A DNA stretch of 64,000 nt from an uncultured Eubacteriales bacterium (GTDB taxonomy: Bacteria > Bacillota > Clostridia > Oscillospirales > CAG-382): contig CAKSCV010000009.1 in the NCBI GenBank assembly GCA_934444645.1, positions 1 through 64,000 of the forward strand, given 5' to 3'. Both the position numbers and the translations under genes were made by a program. Below the pieces are notes generated by a model, which was given only the letters and a program-made list of their open reading frames with translations, had not been told where the DNA came from and did not search any database. Positions 49,201 to 58,242 of this stretch are shown piece after piece; position 1 is the first letter of the stretch; each line of letters begins with the position of its first letter.

Positions 49201-51469
49201 GAATGTTGTTGTAGAAAGCACCCCAGGATTCGCTGTTGTTGAAGCCGCTTGCAAGCTCTGCGCCGATAATATTTTTGCCGGTGTGAACGAATTCGGTTAC
49301 ATCAAAGACCTGATATTCCGTAAGATATTGCATTGAGCCGGGAAGAAAACGTGCGTCGGTCACGCGTTCGCCGTTGAGGTAGGGAACATATAAGCCTTGT
49401 GCGGTGGCATACAGCGTTGCTTTTTCGATTTCCTTTTCGGTGAGGAAGCCGCTGCGCATATACATTGCACGCGTGCGAAGCCGCGGATGCAGCTTGGTTT
49501 TATGGATTTTTCGAGTACCGGACAGTGTGGTTGTCTGCCAGCCTTCTTGTTCGCTGTTCGCCCAGAAACCGCACATACTGCTGTTGGTAAAGCCGTTACT
49601 CGTATCAAAATTCTCGGTCGTACCGTCGGTGTAGGTGACCGAAAGGCAGCCGCGCACACCGGCAAGGAAATGCATGGTGTTATCCGACAGATAGCCGCGG
49701 ACATTGATGAAGTTTGTGCCGCTTGCAAGGGCGCTTGTCACATCCTTGACGCCGGTCAAGTGCCAGCCGTTCACCTTTTCGGTCGGAATCTGCGTGTTGC
49801 CGATGAATAAGTCGATCGGCAGGCTGCTCTGAAATTCGATTTCGGCTTTGGAAACCGTTTTGGAGATGTTAATTTTGCGCTGTAAGTAGTAGCGCGTGTA
49901 TTCGGTCGGACCGATCCAATCGCCGAGCGGCAGAGTGTACGAGGGCATTTCCTCTAAGGTCGCAAGATAGCTTTCGGGCGCGGAAATAAACGCCGCGTCA
50001 AACGTCTTTTGGGTGTTTTTTTCCAACTGGATCGTACCTGCCTTGTCGAGGATTGCTTCTTCAAGCGTCTGACGAACGCGCTCTTCGGGGTCAGCCACGC
50101 GCGAAACGAGCGTTTCGTAATCGACCCGGAGAAGCGTTTCATACGGGCGGAAGAAGCCGCGGCTGTTCACACCGCCTAAAATACCGCTGCGGTAAAGCGC
50201 GTAGACGGCTTCATAAAAGCCTTGATAGTCTTCAATATCCGGAATGTTTTTGATGGTGTTGATGGCTGTAAGTCCGTCTGCCGGGAGCGCGTTATAGAAC
50301 ATTTCGGCTGCTTCGCCGCGCGTGATGGCTCTCGTGTAATCGCCAAAGCCCGAAGTGGGAAGAAGCGAATATGTTTCGGCATAGGCAAGATAGTCTGCAA
50401 AGGCAGCGCCCTCAGGGATTTCTGCCGTTTTGCCGGATAAGACCGCGTGTAAACGCGATGTGAGAAGAATCATCTCATACGGCGTCATGTAGGTTTCAAG
50501 CCCTGCAAGGTCGTCGCCGTTTGCGTCCTCATAAATGGCGTATAGGCTGTAAGCGCCGGCTTCAGTCGTTGTTACGATCTGCGACGCATCGTCCTTTGCT
50601 TTTGACCAGCCGATAAACCGATAGCCGCTGCCGGGAACCGAAAGCTTGGGCAGTGCCGCACCCGGAAGATAGCTCTTGTGCGTGTTCGGGAAAAGCGTTT
50701 CGAGATCTTTTGCCATGCCGTCGTTCTTGGCTTCCGTGTAGAAGGTGATGTCGGCATATTCGTCATACCACAGCTCAATGTTGTCGAAGTAGCAGGTCTT
50801 GCCGTTGCCGCCCATCATGAATAAATACACGTATTGGAGCGCGAAAACATTGGAATTGGTGTAGCTCGTTTCCGTAAGACTGGTAGCTTGGAATTCTTCT
50901 TTGGTGCAGATGGTGAACGTGTAGGCGTTTTTCTTGAAAGAATCCGAACCGAAGCGGATGGCACCTGCTTCCGGCGCACCTTCATAGCAGCGGTTGATAA
51001 GGAAGCGGCAGCGACCGCTGTATCCTTTGCCGCCGTCATAGGCGTGAAAAACAAGCGTATACTTGCCCGGCTTGGAAATAATGTCTTTTTCTCTGCCGAA
51101 ATTCAGGCGGTAGATCGGGTAATTTGTTTTTCCGAGCATGGAAAGCACCTTGCCGTCGCCGACCGGGTTATCGACAATGGTAAACGTCGGATTCGTGCCG
51201 TCGCCGTCGCCCGTCCAAACAAGAGACGTGTCGGAAAGCGTCGCACCGCTTGCGGCATACGGCGAAACGTAGCCGATGTCGTAGCGATAATCGCCGATGC
51301 TTGCAGCACCTTCAAAATCCTGCTTCCAGATGAGCTTTCCGTATTCGCCGGTCGTCGTTTCCATAAGCGGTGTCGCCGTGCCGTTGTAGGATACGGCGCT
51401 TACGCCGACAGCGAAAAGCGAAAAACAGAGAACAAACGCCAAAAGCAGTGTGATGTGTCGTTTTTTCAT
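46259..51469 (-). CDS. Secreted GH78 alpha-L-rhamnosidase with CBM-like and SLH-like modules
   Basis: 1736 residues from ATG 51469 (GGAGG ~10 bases upstream). Signal peptide ~1-27. Residues ~38-230 form a 'YGKLIWKQDFEG'-type module like those of the secreted protein at 17262. Then an InlB-like segment (~235-315), an SLH-like stretch (~380-470), and the GH78 part: N-terminal 'FLTEKEIEKATLYATAQGLYVPYLNGERV', catalytic 'GPMDCPTREKNFWNGDMQ' with D1009 in the D-C-P-T-R-E signature, and C-terminal 'NHYSIGNAARWFFEYLGGI'. Two tandem ~165-residue beta modules end the protein. It should remove terminal rhamnose from pectic or plant glycosides. The last gene of an operon. Confidence 0.92.
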   Translation of the reverse strand: MKKRHITLLLAFVLCFSLFAVGVSAVSYNGTATPLMETTTGEYGKLIWKQDFEGAASIGDYRYDIGYVSPYAASGATLSDTSLVWTGDGDGTNPTFTIVDNPVGDGKVLSMLGKTNYPIYRLNFGREKDIISKPGKYTLVFHAYDGGKGYSGRCRFLINRCYEGAPEAGAIRFGSDSFKKNAYTFTICTKEEFQATSLTETSYTNSNVFALQYVYLFMMGGNGKTCYFDNIELWYDEYADITFYTEAKNDGMAKDLETLFPNTHKSYLPGAALPKLSVPGSGYRFIGWSKAKDDASQIVTTTEAGAYSLYAIYEDANGDDLAGLETYMTPYEMILLTSRLHAVLSGKTAEIPEGAAFADYLAYAETYSLLPTSGFGDYTRAITRGEAAEMFYNALPADGLTAINTIKNIPDIEDYQGFYEAVYALYRSGILGGVNSRGFFRPYETLLRVDYETLVSRVADPEERVRQTLEEAILDKAGTIQLEKNTQKTFDAAFISAPESYLATLEEMPSYTLPLGDWIGPTEYTRYYLQRKINISKTVSKAEIEFQSSLPIDLFIGNTQIPTEKVNGWHLTGVKDVTSALASGTNFINVRGYLSDNTMHFLAGVRGCLSVTYTDGTTENFDTSNGFTNSSMCGFWANSEQEGWQTTTLSGTRKIHKTKLHPRLRTRAMYMRSGFLTEKEIEKATLYATAQGLYVPYLNGERVTDARFLPGSMQYLTEYQVFDVTEFVHTGKNIIGAELASGFNNSESWGAFYNNIPSLMMQLEIEYTDGTSLVIGTNKNWQVTASPRVENDIQFGERYDARLETADWCSDLNAGSWASAEEHSVTGKTRSQEHYEPVRINNEMTAKTIFTLADGSTCYDFGLNSTGRVKLILKNTKPGEQILIRYCESLNGSDTLGYTANVSEYGDVFFYKDTYADGRACYGARNLDTYICKGAKEEVYIPEFTFTGFRYIYVSGYSGTYDISTVKKVEMYNDLDVTGDFETSHTGLAMVWDAVKRSYRSNIVTGPMDCPTREKNFWNGDMQVFVNTACWYMDNNRFLERWTESGRKMGGDYTYGWGDEDYIVPLTLYKFYGNTDVIASKYAKIKTLINYRRNQVASGDVLPSNGTYTYGDHQAPSRVSDEFFCNVYYTLMYKRAAEMAEILGKTDEAAGYLAEYEKARVAFNNKYYLAGENDYSSKNQSGIVYALAFEFAEPENREALAAKLHEYVAASGYHFTTSFMSTEYILSVLCDYGYEDDAYRLVTQTTYPSLINMVETSGGGTVTESWGGTVGVGNSINHYSIGNAARWFFEYLGGIKATKPGFDEITVKPYFFKDLKDIDVTYKSAHGLIESAWSYQKNDKTFIWNVTIPNGITATLALPESMKRESGDNLGTVGGGSYTIVVAENKTPDTRPVLIYADGESGKGALVGHGNFTIIADPNDKDNLCYSNIPKNDDKTWLYVDHATTYKPGYTYSVECDVMIASSGTTNVIGQNFKAEILCNVPYADSTGARKDHVVARTGKISANGQWTHWTFEFTIPKDSTVRTYDQFRFYTDPVSEKGVGYLFDNLIVRENPLPDTRKIVFQADADNTTFDFYGWKSVTSIAADPNNEVNKCYKTLPENDTESIYTSSTCRITVKPGYTYSVDCDVMLASSGTSEAIDSGFTGVVQFNMQYKDAGGTNRDHVVGSSGKITANGEWKHVSFDFTVAADATESATDQFILYSNPVGGKGVGFRFDNLIVRENEPTDSESVIDSDLIA

Positions 51470-51492
51470 GAATTGCAAACCTCCTTTATCGG

Positions 51493-54400
51493 TTAAGCGT
51501 TAAATGCGTTCTGCAAAAAGGACACCGAAAGGTCAAGCCAACGCGAATAGTCCGCATAGCTCTCACCGAGTCCGACACCGTGGCCGGCATCGGAAAACGC
51601 ATGGCATTCAGCCGTTTTCCCGGCGGCTTTTAAGGCGGCGGTAATCGCTTCGGCGTTTTTGGAAAAATTCACAGCCGTGTCCTTTTCGCCGTAAAAGGCG
51701 AAAGTGGACGGCATATCGTCTAAATTGTACGTATAGGAATATTTGGCGATTTCCGTTTCGTCGTCTTTTTTGTCGCCCAAGAAGATTTCCGGCATGGTGG
51801 GATAGGTGCCGTCGCCGAGCGTTACGACCGGATAGCCGAGAATGCAGGCGTTCGGATGGGCGTTATACGCAGAAATACTGTCGGAAACGGGTGAAACAAA
51901 GGTGTTTGCTTTCTCACAGACGAGCATGGCAAGATGTCCGCCGGCCGAGAAGCCGCAAACAGCGATCTTTTCCGGATCGATTCCGAAGTCTTTTGCATAG
52001 CGGCGTACAAACTGCACGCTGCGAATGCCGTCAGCCAAAATGGCGTTTCCGTCATAGGGCTTGTAGCGGTAGTTGACTACAAAGGCCGAAATGCCCTTTT
52101 TGTTGTACGCCTTGGCAATGGCTGTGCCTTCGCTGTCATCGGACAGCTGAAAGTAGCCGCCGCCCGGAAAGATGACGACTGCACTGTCTGCGCCGTCGGC
52201 GAGATACGCGCGTATGGTCGCCTGTAAAGTGTCCGCCCCTTTATCGTACGGAATCGTTCCGCTTTCCCAAAGCGCGATTTTTTCGTGACTTGAAATTTTT
52301 GCCATATCGATTTCCTCGTTTTCCCTGCCACCGGTGTTAACGACGCTGTTCGCGGCGTTTTTTGCAAGGTCGGTCTTGGCGGCAATCTCTTTTGCAAGAT
52401 ACGTTCCGAGAGCTTTTGCACCGTTTTTGTCGGGATGCGCGCCGTCGCTTGTGGTGTAAGAGAACGAGGGCTTGTCAACGAAAAAGACGTTGTTGTCGCC
52501 TAAGGCTTCCACAACCGCTTTGATGTCGGCGTTGTGCATACCGGCAAAGGGCGATACCGCGAAGATCGGTGTGTTCGGGTATTTTTCGCGTAGCCGGTTC
52601 AAGACTGCCGTGTACGCTTCGGTAAAGGCGGCACTGTCGCTTGTCGGATCGTTGTGTCCGTGATTGATGACAATCGCTGCCGGAGCCGGCGTTTCGGAAA
52701 GCGGCATACCGTTATAAAGCGAATCGATGATATCGAGGCATTTCGGAACGCCGCCGCTGCCGCCGCGCGTCACGCCGCTGGCACCGAAGCCGTTGGTGTA
52801 GGAGACGGCGTTCAACCGGTGAGAAGCGACAAACGGATATTCGTTTGAGGCGGAGTTGCTGTCCGGCGTCGAGCCGGTGCCAAGCACGTTGATGCCCTCG
52901 GTAATGCTGTCGCCATAGTAGAGAATGACGGGATTGGTCGGGAGAAGTCCCGTGATTTTGCCGCCATCCTCAACCTCGGGGCATTCCAAAACAAAGCCCA
53001 TGGCGCTCGTCCATTTTTCTTGGTATTCGTTGAAGCCGTCCACGATAATGCGGAAGGTGTGCTCGTTCTCGGAAAGGTTCTCGGCAAGGAGCAAGCGTCC
53101 CTCTTTGACGGTCGTCATGCGCTTCGGAAAACCTCCGTCTGTCGACACGGCAATGACCGGAGCGGGAGAGGCCGTCGAATGGAGCTTTAACCAAACCTTG
53201 CTTGTGCCGGAAACCTTGAAATAGAATTCCGCGCCCTGCGAGAAGGTCGCCTTGCAGGTTACGCCGTTCACATCCTTGTCGAACCAACGACCCATATAGC
53301 CGACCGGTTCGGAAATGGTTTGGTAGTTAAGCGCATAGCTTTCGGGCTTGAAATCCTTGTAGATGTCGGATACGCGGCTTGCAATATAATTTGCCAACAG
53401 CTTATAGCCGGTGTAGCCGCAGTGAAGCTCGTCGATCGGCATGTAGCCGCCGATGTTTTCGTAGGTAATGCCGCAGGCATAATAGTTATCGATGACCGGA
53501 AGTCCGTACTTTTCACCGAACTTCTTGATAACGCTTACAGTTGTTTCCAAAGACGAGCGGTTTCGTTGGGTAGTGACCGGCGGCGTCATCAGAATGATCT
53601 GCGCCCTGCCGTTTGTTCGTTCCATACAGGTCTCGACGATACGCGCATAGTAGCCGGTCTGGGTCTTGGCGTAGGAGGCGTAGTGAGAAGCCGCAGTATC
53701 GGCATCAATGGTGTCTGTTAACCCATTGTTCGTGCCGAGCATGATGAGAACGATGTCGGTCTCTTCGGAAAGCGCGACTTTCGAAAGCTGATTGTTGTAG
53801 TATAATTCTGCCGAATAGCCGCAGCGGCCGGCGTTTTTGACGTTCGCTCCCGTGATTTCCGCAAGAAAATACGGATAGCTTTCGGCGTGAACGTTCATGG
53901 TCCCTGCCGGATTGGAGCCGTAATCGCCCTCCGTCAGGCTGTCACCGATACAAACGATGTTTTTGCCTTTGAGACTGTTTTCTTCCTCTTGTTCGACTTG
54001 TTCGACAAGCGAAATTTCCGCTGCCGCAACCGATGCCGGGCGAATGCCGTCCGAAAGCGTGCTTTCAAACGCGATAAAGCGGATTTTGGTTGTATTTTCC
54101 GGAATGTTCGAGGCGGTAAGCCGTGTAAAGCCGTTTTGCGGCTCGGCGGTGACGGCGGACGAAGAAAGATACCGCATGCCGTCGTAATAGACCGCATAGA
54201 ATGCACGTGCGTCCGTGCCGCTTGCCGGCGTGTAGAGGCAGTAGGCGCGTTTGTCGGCAGCACCGGTAGAAGCGATAAGCTCAGGTGTGCTTTCGTCGCG
54301 CACGATCAGAAGGTCGGGCAGCGCCGAAATGTCGGTGTTGGCCACCCATTCCTCCGCCGCGCCCTCAAGCGCCGGAACGCCGTTCTTGCGCAAGGCAGCT

Positions 54401-55545
54401 TCCGAAACAGAGGTGGAAAGACCATCCTCCTTGCCGGTGTTATATATATCGGAAAGGCTTGCCGTATTCATGCCGATTCCGGCGGCTTCGCTGATATTTA
54501 AGGAAGAAGAGATTCCGGCGTCGCTTTCTTCATGTGCTGTTTTCGCGTTGTTTGCCGCAACGCCGCCGACAATGCTGTTCGCGCCGGTAAGAGCTCCGGT
54601 ATTTAACGTATTGACAAGGCTTGCTCCGGACTTGTAGCCGAGATTGAGTCCCACACCGCCGCCGATAAACGCGGCTTTGGACGTAATACTTCCGCCGTTC
54701 TTGGCAAGCGTTATCGTTCCGTTGACGTTCGCGCCTGCAATACCGCCGGCATAACCCGGATAAACGCTTTCTCCGGAAGCAGAGACTTTGCCTTCGTTTT
54801 CCACGCGGCAAAGAGAACCGGTGTTGTAGCCTGTAATACCGCCGGCAAACACCGAAATGCCCTCGGCAGCCGCCGTGCCCGAGACGGAAGCGGTATTTAT
54901 GCTGCCGGTGATAGCGCCGCGGTTTTCACCGGCCATGCCGCCAATGTTTAAGCGGTAAAGAGAGACTTCGGCAGAAAGCTTTCCGTTTGCAGTGCAGCCG
55001 CTTACCGAACCGCGGTTTAAGCCGACGATGCCGCCGATATCCGTAAGATAGGCGGTATCGGAAAGCGTCGCTTTGACCGTTGCCTTGCAGTTTCGGATGA
55101 CCGTTTTTTTGTCGGTCGTGCCGGCGATGCCGCCGGCATAGGCGGTAAAGCCGCTGACATCCGGCGTCAGATAGCCGTCGAACGTGCAGTTTTCGATGAC
55201 GGTCGTGCCCTTGGCGATCGCTGCGATTCCTCCGACAGCCGTGCTGCCGCTTGCCGTACCGCGAACGGCGACATTCCGGATCTCGGCGTTTTCGGCGGCG
55301 CCGAACAGTCCGGCTTTGCCGCTTATACTTACCGTGTGACCGCCGCCGTCAAATTTGCCGGTAAACGGTGCGTCGGATGAGCCGATCGGCGTGAAATCGT
55401 CGGGTAAGACCGCGTCGGCGGTCAGTTCATAGCTGCCGCCAAGATCCGAAATTTCGGACAGATCCGTAATCGGCACAGCGCGGCAGACAAGCGACCCGGC
55501 GAAAAACAACGCGGCACTGAGTAAGCATGTTGTGATTTTTCGCAT
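51493..55545 (-). CDS. Secreted triple-esterase protein (two SGNH, one alpha/beta hydrolase)
   Basis: 1350 residues. Signal peptide ~1-22. Residues ~22-400 contain GLUG-type glycine-rich repeats ('AGGIAG', 'IGGIVGLNRGSVSGC', 'IGGMAGENRGAITGS'), a beta-solenoid for surface binding. Then SGNH 1 (~528-710): 'GDSLTEGD' with S536, 'GTNN' and 'DELHCG'. A beta-sandwich (~715-865) and SGNH 2 (~870-1085): 'GDSITEG' with S880, 'HGHND' and 'DGAHPDKNG', resembling CE2-type esterases. Finally an alpha/beta hydrolase (~1115-1350): 'FPGGGYF', 'GFSAGGH' with S1200, 'YGEKDTAVN' and 'DAGHGVG'. It should strip acyl groups from a plant polysaccharide, beside the rhamnosidase (23 bases downstream). All three triads appear intact. 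Confidence 0.9.
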   Translation of the reverse strand: MRKITTCLLSAALFFAGSLVCRAVPITDLSEISDLGGSYELTADAVLPDDFTPIGSSDAPFTGKFDGGGHTVSISGKAGLFGAAENAEIRNVAVRGTASGSTAVGGIAAIAKGTTVIENCTFDGYLTPDVSGFTAYAGGIAGTTDKKTVIRNCKATVKATLSDTAYLTDIGGIVGLNRGSVSGCTANGKLSAEVSLYRLNIGGMAGENRGAITGSINTASVSGTAAAEGISVFAGGITGYNTGSLCRVENEGKVSASGESVYPGYAGGIAGANVNGTITLAKNGGSITSKAAFIGGGVGLNLGYKSGASLVNTLNTGALTGANSIVGGVAANNAKTAHEESDAGISSSLNISEAAGIGMNTASLSDIYNTGKEDGLSTSVSEAALRKNGVPALEGAAEEWVANTDISALPDLLIVRDESTPELIASTGAADKRAYCLYTPASGTDARAFYAVYYDGMRYLSSSAVTAEPQNGFTRLTASNIPENTTKIRFIAFESTLSDGIRPASVAAAEISLVEQVEQEEENSLKGKNIVCIGDSLTEGDYGSNPAGTMNVHAESYPYFLAEITGANVKNAGRCGYSAELYYNNQLSKVALSEETDIVLIMLGTNNGLTDTIDADTAASHYASYAKTQTGYYARIVETCMERTNGRAQIILMTPPVTTQRNRSSLETTVSVIKKFGEKYGLPVIDNYYACGITYENIGGYMPIDELHCGYTGYKLLANYIASRVSDIYKDFKPESYALNYQTISEPVGYMGRWFDKDVNGVTCKATFSQGAEFYFKVSGTSKVWLKLHSTASPAPVIAVSTDGGFPKRMTTVKEGRLLLAENLSENEHTFRIIVDGFNEYQEKWTSAMGFVLECPEVEDGGKITGLLPTNPVILYYGDSITEGINVLGTGSTPDSNSASNEYPFVASHRLNAVSYTNGFGASGVTRGGSGGVPKCLDIIDSLYNGMPLSETPAPAAIVINHGHNDPTSDSAAFTEAYTAVLNRLREKYPNTPIFAVSPFAGMHNADIKAVVEALGDNNVFFVDKPSFSYTTSDGAHPDKNGAKALGTYLAKEIAAKTDLAKNAANSVVNTGGRENEEIDMAKISSHEKIALWESGTIPYDKGADTLQATIRAYLADGADSAVVIFPGGGYFQLSDDSEGTAIAKAYNKKGISAFVVNYRYKPYDGNAILADGIRSVQFVRRYAKDFGIDPEKIAVCGFSAGGHLAMLVCEKANTFVSPVSDSISAYNAHPNACILGYPVVTLGDGTYPTMPEIFLGDKKDDETEIAKYSYTYNLDDMPSTFAFYGEKDTAVNFSKNAEAITAALKAAGKTAECHAFSDAGHGVGLGESYADYSRWLDLSVSFLQNAFNA

Positions 55546-55591
55546 TTGTATACTCCTTTCAGCTTGCAGTTTTGGTTATTTTAACAATACC

Positions 55592-55620
55592 ATTATAGCG
55601 AAAAACGATGCTTTTGTAAA
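55592..55620 (-). promoter_or_regulatory. Promoter of the esterase-rhamnosidase operon
   Basis: Minus strand TTTACA, 17-base spacer, TATAAT, 46 bases before the esterase start. Confidence 0.7.
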
Positions 55621-55704
55621 TGCTTTGTTTTTGGAGATGTTTAATCATATTTTGGATATTTTTTTGTTTTCCGGGAAAAAAGGCGAAAATCGTTGTTATG
55701 TTTC

Positions 55705-55733
55705 TTGACACGGACGGCAATTTGTGATACGAT
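55705..55733 (+). promoter_or_regulatory. Promoter of the AraC regulator
   Basis: TTGACA, 17-base spacer, TACGAT, 32 bases before the start codon. Confidence 0.65.
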
Positions 55734-55765
55734 AAAGAAAAAATGAGCGAAGGGGCGTGCGGCGA

Positions 55766-56653
55766 ATGCAAGAGTTTCGGACAATTCAGATCGACTGTTT
55801 ACGCTATCTCGGCAGCTATTCCATGGGACACGCCGGGCAGGGCTGTGTGGATGATAAAACGAAGTTTCTTCCGCGGCATTTTCACGGAAATCAGTATGAG
55901 CTTACCTGTATTCTCGACGGCGAGGGTGTTTCCTATTGCAATGACATACCGCACGAGGTTCATGCGGGCGACGTTTTTGTGTCATTTCCGTATGAATACC
56001 ATCGGTTGGAGGTCAAGCCGGGAACGGTGCTGTACCAGCGGTTTGTCACGTTTTCGGTCAATGCGGGAAACTATTTCGAGCGGCTCAACCATTTGTGGCT
56101 TGACAACATCGCGCCGGACAAGCGAACCTTTCGCGATGCGTCTGTGCCGCTGCTCATCGAAGAAATCGCCGGGGAATTGCAGACAGACGATTTATATGCC
56201 GCCGAAGTGTTGGAAAATTTGTTGGAAGCCGTGATTTTGCGTATGCTCCGCGGCATGGCGGACAAAAAACCGCAGAGCCTTTCCGCCAATCCCACCGCTC
56301 AAGACCTGTGCCGCCATGTGCAGCATTATATCAATACGCATTTGTTTACGCTCCACAGTCTGACGGAGGTTGCCGAAGCCGTAAGCTACAATTACAGCTA
56401 TCTCTCGGCTTGCTTTAAGAAAACCACCGGACAAACCATCACCGCCTATTATACAAAAAAACGTTTGGAGGCGGCCAAAGCTCTGATATACGAGCAACAG
56501 CTGTCACTTACGGAAATCGCCCGCACACTCGGGTATTCCGGCATCTATTCGTTCAGCAAAGCGTTTCGCGATTTTTACGGCATTTCGCCGAGCGATTACC
56601 GTGACCGGAAATTGCGCGAAAAAGAACGTCTTTATACACTTGACCGGTCATAA
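55766..56653 (+). CDS. AraC-family regulator of the pectin locus
   Basis: 295 residues. The N-terminal cupin-like half has 'FLPRHFHGNQYELTCILDGEG' (metal/sugar-binding-like His) and 'HAGDVFVSFPYEYH'; the C-terminal ~100 residues carry the two AraC helix-turn-helix motifs ('LTEVAEAVSYNYSYLSACFKKTTG' and 'LSLTEIARTLGYSGIYSFSKAFRDFYG'). ATG at 55766 is preferred over GTG 55757, which lies too close to AAGGGG. Divergent from the esterase-rhamnosidase operon and followed by uxaC on the same strand, so it likely activates both on a pectin-derived sugar. Confidence 0.9.
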   Translation: MQEFRTIQIDCLRYLGSYSMGHAGQGCVDDKTKFLPRHFHGNQYELTCILDGEGVSYCNDIPHEVHAGDVFVSFPYEYHRLEVKPGTVLYQRFVTFSVNAGNYFERLNHLWLDNIAPDKRTFRDASVPLLIEEIAGELQTDDLYAAEVLENLLEAVILRMLRGMADKKPQSLSANPTAQDLCRHVQHYINTHLFTLHSLTEVAEAVSYNYSYLSACFKKTTGQTITAYYTKKRLEAAKALIYEQQLSLTEIARTLGYSGIYSFSKAFRDFYGISPSDYRDRKLREKERLYTLDRS

Positions 56654-56695
56654 CGCCCGATATTTGTGTAATTCAACTGCGTTGCCGCCGAAAAC

Positions 56696-56724
56696 TTGAC
56701 TTTTACGTCCGGGTTTGTTATACT
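56696..56724 (+). promoter_or_regulatory. Promoter of uxaC
   Basis: TTGACT, 17-base spacer, TATACT, 47 bases before uxaC. Confidence 0.65.
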
Positions 56725-56771
56725 ATCCGCAGATAATATCTGTATCTTACCGCGCAGAAAGGAAGTTTGTC

Positions 56772-58181
56772 ATGAAAGAATTTATGGGAAAAGATTTTTT
56801 GCTTTCCACTCCGACCGCTGTAAAACTATTTGAAGACTACGCCGAAAAAACGCCGATTGTGGACTATCACTGCCATTTGAGTCCAGAAGAAATTGCAGCC
56901 AACAAGCAGTTCAAGAACATCACCGAAGCCTGGCTCTACGGCGACCACTACAAATGGCGCGCCATTCGCGCCTGCGGTTTTGAAGAAAGCCTTGTGACGG
57001 GCGGCGCGTCGGATTACGACCGCTTCAAAGCCTGGGCAAAGACCATGCCGAACCTCATCGGCAATCCGCTTTACCATTGGACGCATTTGGAGCTTGCACG
57101 TTATTTCGATATCCATGAGCCGTTAAACGAAGCGACCTGCGATACGATTTGGGAAAAATGCAATGCTATGCTCACGTCCGGCAAAATGGGCGCACGCGAC
57201 CTCATCAAGGCAAGCGGCGTCAAGGTCATCTGCACCACCGACGACCCGGCTGATTCGCTGGAGTTTCACCGCGCCATCGCCGACGACAAGAGCTTTGAGA
57301 CGCGCGTGCTGCCGGCGTTCCGTCCCGATAAGGCGGTCAACATCGAGAAGCCCGGCTTTCAGGAATACATTGCCGAAAAGCTCGCACCGGCCTACGGCAA
57401 GGAAATCGCCGATATCGATACACTGCTTGACGCCATGACCGCGCGCCTTGACCATTTTGAAGCGCATGGCTGCAAGACCAGCGATCACGGCATGGACTAT
57501 GTGCCGTTTGCACCCTGCACCGCCAAAGAAGCCGACCTCATCTTCAAGAAAGCCCTTGCCGGGCAGACGCTCACGGTCGAAGATGCCGATAAGTATAAGA
57601 CCTTCCTTCTGTCCTTCTTTGCCGGCGAATTTACCAAGAGAAACTGGGTCATGCAGATCCACTTCGGCGTTATCCGCAACCAAAGTGCCAAGAATTTTGC
57701 AAAACTCGGTCCGGATACCGGCTTTGATACCATTGCCGGCTATGACTGCGTCCGTAACGCACTCAAGCTGCTTGACAGCTTCGAAACGGCTGATCACCTG
57801 CCCAAGATGATCTTCTATTCGTTAAATCCCAACGACAATGCCGCCATCGACGCCATGTGCGGCTGCTTCCAAGGCAACGGTAAGGGCATCAAGAGCCGCA
57901 TTCAGCACGGCTCGGCATGGTGGTTCAACGACCACCTCGACGGTATGCGCGACCAGCTCCGCTCGTTTGCCGCCACCGGCGTGCTTGCCAACTTTGTCGG
58001 TATGCTCACCGATTCCCGTTCGTTCTTGTCCTATACGCGCCATGAGTATTTCCGCCGCATTCTCTGCGATTATCTCGGCGGCCTTATCGAGCGCGGCGAA
58101 TATCCGAACGATATCGAAGCGGTCGGCAAGATGGTGTACGACATCAGCTATCAGAACGCTTACGATTTCTTTGGGTTTTAA
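56772..58181 (+). CDS. uxaC: Uronate isomerase (UxaC)
   Basis: 469 residues, the family length. It isomerises D-galacturonate to D-tagaturonate and D-glucuronate to D-fructuronate. The metal motif 'IVDYHCHLSPEEIA' (HxH), 'VICTTDDPADSLEFH' and the C-terminal 'QHGSAWWFNDHLDGMRDQLRSFA' match the UxaC branch of the amidohydrolase superfamily. ATG at 56772 follows AAAGGAA. It sits next to a rhamnosidase and esterases, fitting galacturonate from rhamnogalacturonan. No other uronate genes (uxaA, uxaB, kdg) are in the window. Confidence 0.96.
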   Translation: MKEFMGKDFLLSTPTAVKLFEDYAEKTPIVDYHCHLSPEEIAANKQFKNITEAWLYGDHYKWRAIRACGFEESLVTGGASDYDRFKAWAKTMPNLIGNPLYHWTHLELARYFDIHEPLNEATCDTIWEKCNAMLTSGKMGARDLIKASGVKVICTTDDPADSLEFHRAIADDKSFETRVLPAFRPDKAVNIEKPGFQEYIAEKLAPAYGKEIADIDTLLDAMTARLDHFEAHGCKTSDHGMDYVPFAPCTAKEADLIFKKALAGQTLTVEDADKYKTFLLSFFAGEFTKRNWVMQIHFGVIRNQSAKNFAKLGPDTGFDTIAGYDCVRNALKLLDSFETADHLPKMIFYSLNPNDNAAIDAMCGCFQGNGKGIKSRIQHGSAWWFNDHLDGMRDQLRSFAATGVLANFVGMLTDSRSFLSYTRHEYFRRILCDYLGGLIERGEYPNDIEAVGKMVYDISYQNAYDFFGF

Positions 58182-58201
58182 TTTCGAAAACAGAATATAA
58201 G

Positions 58202-58242
58202 AACGCGCTGTCCGAAATCGGTTTCCGGACAGCGCGTTTTTC
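58202..58242. terminator. Bidirectional terminator
   Basis: AACGCGCTGTCCG/CGGACAGCGCGTT arms with a TTTTTCTT tail, between uxaC and the convergent activase gene. Confidence 0.85.
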
